Shown: positions 58,161-64,000 of the stretch, piece after piece
Position numbering within the stretch: the first letter of the stretch is position 1
Layout of the letters: the number at the start of each line of letters is the position of its first letter
Source of the DNA: Cladorhizidae sp. MBARI D1340-BT2
Taxonomy: Eukaryota; Porifera; Demospongiae; Poecilosclerida; Cladorhizidae
Direction: 5' to 3'
DNA length: 64,000 bases
Assembly: GCA_028752905.1 (NCBI GenBank)
Contig: JAQNBH010000014.1
Coordinates: 16,971,250 to 17,035,249, forward strand
Notes under the pieces: generated by a model
The model's input: the letters and a program-made list of their open reading frames with translations, nothing else
The model's database searches: none
Told to the model about the DNA's origin: nothing
Translations under genes and position numbers: made by a program

Positions 58161-59002
58161 TTTCTGGCGGCTATGTGAAAATTAGTGCAATAATTAAAGG
58201 ATACTCTCTGTATACTTAGTAGAAACTTGAAAAGTATTTGCAAAAAATCAAGTGACCTTTGTCTGGCCTTGCTGATTGTAAGACTCCACAATATGCAGTG
58301 ACTGTCAGTGGCACTACAGAGGGGAACCTCTAATTCCATTTTGGGGTTCATTGGTAGTGTTGGCTATATACCAATTAAGAGCAGCTAAAATTGAATTCAC
58401 AAGACTGTACCCATGTAGACCAAAGCCAGTAAGGACCCTTTCAATCGACCATTACACAAGTAGGTGCATGATTTTAAATGGTAAAGGATCATCTAATTGT
58501 TGGCACAGTTAGTTTTACAACAACAAAAAATTTTTTTTAAACTAGGTTACTCTTATTTGAAGTTTTGTTTGCTGGTTTGTTTTGTTTCTGCATAATTATT
58601 CTAGTTATTCTAGTTGAGCAGTGGAACACTGCACCAAGCTCTAGTTATAACATTTTCGTGTGATTTTCGTGTGTTGCCCTTTTACGAGAACTTCACCAAC
58701 CAAATCCAGATGTTTTGGTAGATCAAGTTGCCCAAGAGTGAGAACTCCCCAAACAGCAAAATTGAGCATTGTTCATTTGTTCAGCTTATTATACAGCATG
58801 TGTGTTAGCTTGGATCTGTCTTCGACGAATCTACTCACCAGTTGATCCTTACCAACAACTTTATTCCGCAATGGAGTAGTTGTGGACCGCGGGAGTCTTC
58901 TGTAAAAGTTCTATGGTAAGTTATGAAAAGAACAAAATTTTAATTGGGCTACATCAGTTAAAAACAAGACTGTGTCCATCTTGCAACTGTAATATGACAC
59001 TT

Positions 59003-59128
59003 TACCATTTAAAACTTGCTCCCACGACATTCGGCTAGATGCTTTACCCTTCATTCTTGAAGGCTCGAGCATCTAGCTCAAATGTCGAGGAGCAAATTTA
59101 AGAGAAAGCCGATAATGATTATTGTAGG
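59003..59128. mobile_element. Foldback (MITE-like) element, copy F
   Basis: AAACTTGCTCCCACGACATT on the left pairs with AATGTCGAGGAGCAAATTT on the right; the centre is CCCTTCATTCTTGAAGG. Confidence 0.75.
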
Positions 59129-59129
59129 T

Positions 59130-62100
59130 ACAAAAAAACCTTGGCATTGGGAGGGTGAGAGGAGGGAGGGGAGGTGAAGGAAGAAAAGATACCAAAAGGC
59201 GAGGGACAGTAGGTGCCAAACATCAGGCATTTCACTACTTCAGGACATTTTCCATAACAATTCTTTCGACCCTACCCAACACCTCTACCAGCTCCACTAC
59301 CAAACTACCCAACATTATTAGGCCTGCTCTTCCTTATCTGCCACCAACTCTCAGTCCCTATCAATGCCCTTCATCATATCCAATAACCTTTCTCTATCAT
59401 CAGCAAACTCCTCACAGTACCTAGCTCACATCTACCATCCTAATAATTATAATATACCACACTTCTCATTGCCATTCAAGAATCCTGCTGACGCTGTCCT
59501 TAACCTAAATTTCAACCTCACTTCTTCCTTGCTACTGAATCCTTTCACATATCTTTCTTGTCCAAATCTTTCTCATGAAATTCTTTCTCATGAATACCCC
59601 TCGCACAATTCCTCCATTTACTAACTCCAATTCTCCTTCCACCCAAAACTTCTCTAACAAAACTCTGCCCACCCATCTGGATAATTGCTTAACAGTGCTA
59701 CAGCTTTATCACTAGTCTATCTTCACTCCTTCTCTGCAACCTCCATCCAAATAGCTGAGTTTCTTTTTTTTCCTTGTCTACTCCAGCTTCCTCTAGAGAC
59801 CAAGTCAGCTCTTACTGCAAGCCCTGCAACTGATTCACTACCTCCCACTAGGTTCCTGGCAGTGTTCTCTTGACAGGTTTCCAAATGTTAAATATTTGCA
59901 TGCTGCTTCCCTCCTGCCCACCACACTTCAGATGCATGTTGCAGGTATGACTTCCACATTGGTTTACCTCTGTCCAACAAATTTTCGACCTCCATTTCTA
60001 TGCCTTTTCCATCGTCCTCTTCATATTTACATTATTTACATTTCCTCTCATCCCTCTATCCCCCAACAGGCAGGGGTGGTGCAAGCTAAATTCCATTGGT
60101 CAGACCATTCAGATCATGCCCGTGTATGTGTACGTTTAGAGATACCTACATCATGGGTGTGTTCATAATTTGAGAGTCTGGTGTCGAATTAGCTACACGT
60201 CCATCAAACATTAGAATGTTCCAAAATTAATGTTTCGAGTCTACTAATAAAATAATTAGCAGTTGCTTTTTAAGCTGAGGCTGTTGAATAAAGAGCAATA
60301 GAGAATAGATAATACATGTCCATCAAACATTAGAACGTACGAAATGTTTCGAGTCCGTGCTCAGAATTACGAATAAAATCATTAGCGGTTTGTTTGTTTT
60401 TACGGTGAGGGAATGCGTGATGTCTTTGTGTACATGTATAATTAAGCATAACACCATGAGGTTGTTGAGCCTTTGTTGACTTATGGTGTTGCGCATGCAT
60501 GTCTTGACTCTACAACCCAACATGGACGTGCTGTCAAAATGTTTGGCAGTGCTGCAGAGCTTGCTAGAGCAGCACAAGAAGCAGGTGCCTACAACCTATC
60601 TTGCTGAGTGACCTATGTGAGCTCTTGCAGCTAAGAAATGTCAGAGAAGCATTACATGTACTCAGAAGAAGCTAAGTAACATTTCCAGTAATTAAATAAT
60701 TTTTATCAGCTATTGGTACAAGTCTATTCCGATTATGCGAAGTGCAAAAAAATTAAAAATGGTACAAGTGGCTAGAGGAAGCTCTAGAGTACACAATGAG
60801 TATATTGAGTAGGCGTGAAAAATTTATTACCTGGTCAAGCGGCGGTTGGAAAATTGAAGGCGTTGACAAGGCGTATGGAGGGTCTACTGTACTGCACCCT
60901 GAGTCTACTAAGTGATCTGTCTAGGTAGCAGTCTTGGCTTTTTCTCTCTCTTTAAACACTGCACAAACATGTGTGGCAATACCCCAAATTACTTGACTCC
61001 TTGCAGTGAAGAAAAGTCCACTTGGCAAACAATGAGTGCTGGAAAGAGTGATATATATAGTTATAACTCTTTTCTTCTCAAGGAACTTTGTAAACTTAAA
61101 TCCTGGATCCAGCTTGTGTGGAGTCAAGTTTGCATGTTTTTTTTTTAAGTGGAAGATAGTACACAGAGGAAGGTTAGGGGAAGTCTTGATCTTTTTGTAA
61201 AGAAGCAGATAAGACTTGCTGCAGTAACAGACTACTGAGATGTTGTTTTAGTGTGAGTATTAGTCAGGTCTATACTGAGCTCTAGTAGTATTATGTACAA
61301 ATTCTGTAGTAGTGGGCTTGAATTGCAGATAGTAGGAACTGGGGGTCTAGTGTATCTTAAATATCATTAAACTATCTGAGCCCGAGCCATTCGGTTGAGC
61401 TCTACATGTGCTCCAATTCTCAGAGCTGCTCCCAGTGGAACCCTGCTTCAGGGCATGCGCATGATGCTTTTGAGCACACCCATTATACCTTGGACCACAC
61501 CGACATTTGCTCAGGCCTCTGCATCAGGCTTAGGTGAAAACTTAAATCAGCCATGTGTAATATCCATGGAGTCTTTCATAACTTTCAACATTTTGACTGC
61601 CATTAGTAGCAAGATTTAAAACACCGGTACGTGGTTCCTCTTCTGATACCCTCTTAGCAACTCAGTTTTTGTCCCACTCATCATGTTGCAACCATCATAG
61701 AATTAACTACGAAGTTGACTGATTTGGCAATCCTACTTTTGTAGGATATCCAGCACCAATAGAACCTTCATAAAGACAAAGTACTTAATTAATAAAATTA
61801 TCCACAATATTAAGTTACGAGTGTCCCGCTGCTCAAGGAGGGGGGGACGGGAGGGGACCAAAGATCATTCCTACTAGTTTCATGTTTCCAGTTAGAATAA
61901 CCCTTGCATACCTGAAATGTTTAATAAGCTAACAGTTTATAGGCCTGGCACAGTGCAGCCAGCCAATGTGTATGTGTGAGTAGAGGGTGAGTGTAAGTGA
62001 AGTGTGTGGGAGTGTGAGGTGTTGTAGGCTATCCGTAATCAGCACACAATCAAGTAGGTTGAGAAGAGCTTGGGAACAGGTTTTTGATTAGATATTCACA

Positions 62101-62340
62101 CGCAGCAATAACTATACTACAAATGAGCACTTATAAATGCTGGGTCTGCTTTTTATGTCGTCATCCTGTTCTGCTTGAAACTCATCAGACAATATGACAG
62201 TAAGTTAAATCTTGAGCTGCATCATAATGCATAAAAGAAAGGTCACTGTTCAAACCAAGATGCTTAAAATGATTGCAATACAACAACTCTTTCCAAATGA
62301 GTCCTTTGGAAACTTAAAAGTGAGTCCGTAACCATATCCT
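59130..62340. other. No gene recognised
   Basis: Pyrimidine-rich at 59230-60060, otherwise mixed. Near 60765 the string MVQVARGSS recalls an SRP54 motif, but no other SRP54 feature lies around it. Unresolved. Confidence 0.35.
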
Positions 62341-62597
62341 AGCAAAAAATTTGTTGTTGTGGTACCATTTTATAGCTCATAGATTCTGCAAACTTCATGG
62401 AATGGACTTGATATACAGCTCAAAAGATAGGTCTCTCCGTGTGCTCTTTTGATACTAAAACATTTTTCATAGGTATAACTATACCCAAATTATTGGAACT
62501 GGGAGTACCTCAAAACCTGAGTGCCCGAGTTTAGGCCAGTTCACCCGATGCTGTGTGAGCAGAACGTTGCTGCTCAAATCTGCTCAAAATCAATATA

Positions 62598-62790
62598 CAT
62601 GAGACACACACTCTAGTAATAGCACTAGCAATAATTATACATGAGACACACACTCTAGTAATAGCACTAGCAATATACATGAGACACACACTCTAGTAAT
62701 AGCACTAGCAATATACATGAGACACACACTCTAGTAATAGCACTAGCAGCAATATACATGAGACATACACTCTAGTAATAGCACTAGCAG
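62598..62790. repeat. Tandem array, 38 bp unit, five copies, within the Harbinger relic
   Basis: The unit is ATACATGAGACACACACTCT plus AGTAATAGCACTAGCAAT. Confidence 0.92.
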
Positions 62791-62839
62791 TTTGCTGATC
62801 CCCACCCACTTGAAAGCGCCTTCACATAAGTTTTTTTTT

Positions 62840-63510
62840 AAAGACATCCAAGATCACCTCACAAGTCTCCTTCAGGATGGTCGAGACTGTTGATCATCCC
62901 ATACGAAAGTTGAAGGACAGAGAGGTCTAGCAAAATCATAGAAGTATACTTCATGACAGAGAGGCATAACAAATTAATTTTTTAAGCACTATACTTGTCA
63001 GTTGCCTGTAGCAAGAAACCTCAGAGCGAGTGCCAACCGTTCACATGGGGAGATATCAGCTCTGACAGGTCAACTGACCTTATATATAATTAGGTAACTT
63101 TTATTGGATATATATAAAGCATACCTCAGCTAAAAGAGAGTCAAACCTCTCCCTAGACATCTTCAAATATCTGAAATGACTCTATGAGGCCTGTATGGGT
63201 CAGGCAGGCCTCATATCTTGTAGGAGATTGTTTTAATCTCCTAGCCTATCTCTTGTAGGAGATTGTTATAATCTCCTTGCTGCCTATGGTGAGTGAATAT
63301 TGGGTGTACCCACATCCTTCTCTTCCGCTTTCTTCGCCTTCTACTAGCCAATAGAAAGATTAAGTACATCTCTTCTTCGCTGCTGCTGTCATTTGTCCAT
63401 CTTTGTTGAGCGCAGTTCGAACAATTGACAACACAATACTGGCCAAGTGGAACATTGCGTAAGTTATGTTGTGAACCAGCAAACGTAATGCAATGCAACG
63501 TTCTGCTCAC
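62840..63510 (-). pseudogene. Harbinger transposase N-terminal half, broken
   Basis: Three blocks in order on the - strand: an Arg-rich stretch followed by MWVHPIFTHHRQQGDYNNLL (63330-63250), HFRYLKMSRERFDSLLAEV (63180-63122), and LSFNFRMG, stop, STVSTILKETCEVILDVF (62920-62841). These follow the start of PIF/Harbinger transposases (RRRRRxxWVRPI, FFRYxRMSxExF, FRxGxSTVSxIIxETC). The DDE catalytic part is absent. Stops and frame changes make it non-functional. Confidence 0.72.
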
Positions 63511-63879
63511 CCAGCATCGTGTTGTGAACCGGCCTAAACTCAGGCACTCAGGTTTTGAGGTACCCTCACTTGAGCTCTAGTAACTCGGTATAGTTATGTT
63601 TTAGTATCAAAAGAGAGCACAGAGAGAGACCTATCTTTTGAACTATATATTATATAAAGTCCATAACATGAAGTTTGCAGAATCGATGAAGCTATAAAGT
63701 AGTAACCACAATTTTTTTTTTAAAGAGTGCGGGTGGAAAATGAATTTTATGGAATTTTAACGAAATTTATTTTACAACCGGGTGCTTGACCACGTACTTA
63801 CATTTTACTGCCTAATCAAAATGCTCATTGCATAGAGTAGAGCTTCCTCTAGCCACTGGTACTAATTTCAACTCTCTAG

Positions 63880-64000
63880 CACTTGGTAATCTGGAGATAT
63901 TTATGCGGCAAAATCAGGCATTGCGGTTCCCTCCACTTTAGCTCCAGTAACTTGGCTATAGTTATACCCATGAAATATATTTTAGTATCTAAAGAGAGCA
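63880..64000. mobile_element. Partial arm of the same Harbinger-like family, cut by the window end
   Basis: AGCTCCAGTAACTTGGCTAT and TTTTAGTATCTAAAGAGAGC repeat the order seen at 63570-63620. Confidence 0.55.

Larger units (their letters stand above)
62345..63722 (-). mobile_element. PIF/Harbinger-like DNA transposon relic with long inverted arms
   Basis: Arms of about 225 bp at 62345-62571 and 63496-63722 are inverted copies of each other (GATTCTGCAAACTTCATG, AAAAGATAGGTCTCTC, TTTTGATACTAAAACAT, ACCTCAAAACCTGAGTGCC, GAGCAGAACGTTGC in both). Between them lie remains of a transposase on the - strand and a 38-bp array. Likely a non-autonomous, internally deleted copy. Whether the arms are one long TIR or two elements cannot be settled here. 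Confidence 0.7.

Noticed and set aside
60540..60900. String MVQVARGSS reminiscent of the SRP54 M domain
   Set aside because: Only a few residues match, and no GTPase or methionine-rich region is found nearby.

Overview
The window is animal nuclear DNA: AT-rich, with intron-split genes, GT-AG splice sites, AATAAA signals, LINE and PIF/Harbinger relics and very abundant minisatellites. The LINE types, the broken retroelement at 26.8-28.7 kb and the two conserved genes fit a marine invertebrate such as a sponge or cnidarian. The sequence alone does not fix the phylum. Two protein-coding genes are well supported. The first, on the + strand, is a myocardin-related transcription factor (MRTF/MKL family). 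Five exons can be joined in frame (7204-7279, 7542-9717, 13864-13975, 22110-22167, 23491-24197). Together they give 3129 nt, an uninterrupted 1042 codons plus stop. They encode two RPEL motifs, the basic SRF-binding box, the Q-rich stretch, a SAP domain, a short coiled coil and a C-terminal activation region with a WLDL motif. The true 5' exon(s) were not found. The second gene, on the - strand, is a single-exon DCUN1D3-like protein (53998-55029) with an N-myristoylation start and a full PONY/DCUN1 domain that acts in cullin neddylation. MRTF would couple actin state to SRF-driven transcription and DCUN1D3 would regulate cullin-RING ligases. Nothing here shows that they work together. Layout: 1-3.5 kb holds short tandem arrays and a satellite whose unit carries a perfect 12-bp palindrome. 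4.5-6.8 kb holds a 29-bp array, an AT minisatellite and a degenerate CCCTAA-like (telomere-like) tract. 7.2-24.2 kb is MRTF; its second visible intron carries a 3.3-kb 23-bp array and its third a 3.8-kb 32-bp array. 24.7-31 kb holds a 54-bp array, a foldback element, a decayed reverse-transcriptase element and a LINE relic. 31.8-34.1 kb is a 23/25-bp array, followed by a long trinucleotide tract. 40.4-46.1 kb is a cluster of LINE fragments in both orientations with several local tandem duplications of 119-213 bp. 49.1-50.7 kb is a G-rich 35-bp array and 53.1-53.8 kb is another degenerate array. 54.0-55.0 kb is DCUN1D3. 55.3-64 kb holds trinucleotide tracts, foldback elements and a Harbinger relic with long inverted arms. 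Most long open frames in the window are artefacts of tandem arrays whose repeat unit lacks stop codons; they are not listed as genes.
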